This document shows positions 5,389-5,558 of a stretch of DNA of 5,558 nucleotides, piece by piece; position 1 is the first letter of the stretch; the number at the start of each line of letters is the position of its first letter. The stretch spans positions 1 to 5,558 of the forward strand of contig JAGAZK010000116.1 of NCBI GenBank assembly GCA_017940085.1, given 5' to 3'. Below the pieces are notes generated by a model. The model was not told the DNA's origin. It did not search any database and saw only the letters and a program-made list of their open reading frames with translations. A program made the position numbers and the translations under genes. This stretch comes from Campylobacter sp. (lineage in GTDB: Bacteria > Campylobacterota > Campylobacteria > Campylobacterales > Campylobacteraceae).

Positions 5389-5558
5389 TTGAGTTACGAT
5401 GAAATTGAATTAGAAGCAATCATACAAGAAAGTCTAGAGTCTTGTGAAAATTTTGATAATCTAGATGATGAAGAGCTTTACGAATTGGTAGAAAAGGTTC
5501 GCACTTATACCGATGATAATATAGAAGTAGCTTACGAACATCTAAATCAATATTCACC
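5389..5558 (+). CDS. Acidic hypothetical protein, N-terminal part (cut by window edge), TTG start
   Basis: The open frame runs 56 codons to the window end without a stop. The start is most likely TTG at 5389. GGGAG lies 7 nt upstream, an in-frame TAA sits at 5371, and no in-frame ATG follows within the window. The ATG at 5399 is out of frame and stops after four codons. The product begins MSYDEIELEAIIQESLESC, is strongly acidic (DDEEL, TDDN) and appears all helical. I recognise no family. It is transcribed away from the metal operon and need not be related to it in function, though the two share a 138-bp divergent intergenic region. Confidence 0.7.
   Translation, partial: MSYDEIELEAIIQESLESCENFDNLDDEELYELVEKVRTYTDDNIEVAYEHLNQYS

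Noticed and set aside
5399..5413. ATG start for the rightward gene
   Set aside because: It is out of frame with the long open frame and meets TAG after four codons. TTG at 5389 has a well-placed GGGAG.

Overview
The window looks like a chromosomal piece of a Campylobacter species. It is strongly AT-rich and dense in AAATTT/CAAATTT words. Ribosome binding sites are of the AAGGA type, and the receptor at the left end has the TM2-to-linker layout of Campylobacter/Helicobacter Tlp receptors. The species cannot be fixed from the sequence; a C. fetus/C. hyointestinalis/C. concisus-like genome is my best guess.

Layout: (1) 1-1083, minus strand, is the N-terminal 361 codons of a methyl-accepting chemotaxis receptor with a periplasmic dCache-type sensor. 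Its promoter spacer is almost entirely a T16 tract. (2) 1084-1234 is a non-coding AT-rich gap with helically phased AAATTT tracts and a perfect 26-bp palindrome. (3) 1235-5250, minus strand, is a tight operon of seven genes transcribed right to left. In transcription order they are a cysteine-free HMA_2-like protein (98 aa), a ferritin-like four-helix protein with a C-terminal membrane anchor (189 aa), three small membrane proteins (82, 96 and 95 aa), a P1B-type metal ATPase with an SCALK motif in place of CPC (636 aa as it stands, about 691 aa if one frameshift is repaired), and a two-helix His-containing membrane protein (79 aa). Spacings are 2, 11, -4, 9, -14 and, after frameshift repair, 2 bp. 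(4) 5251-5388 is a divergent promoter region. (5) 5389-5558, plus strand, is the start of an acidic hypothetical protein with a probable TTG start.

Main interpretation: the seven-gene operon resembles a ferrosome (fez) cluster. In those clusters a P1B-6 ATPase (FezB) acts with small membrane proteins and HMA-like proteins to load iron into membrane-bounded granules. The case rests on the SCALK ATPase with a cysteine-free GxRxR-type HMA domain, a separate HMA_2 protein, several tiny glycine-zipper membrane proteins and a ferritin-like protein. The likely logic is that the ATPase pumps metal into a compartment, the small membrane proteins shape or crowd its membrane, and the HMA_2 and ferritin-like proteins chaperone metal or act as structural parts. 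That assignment comes from motif recognition and context, not from a database search. The ATPase carries an apparent single-base deletion near its 3' end that would remove the last two transmembrane helices. The downstream frame is fully preserved, so this is a recent mutation, a sequence error or, less likely, recoding.
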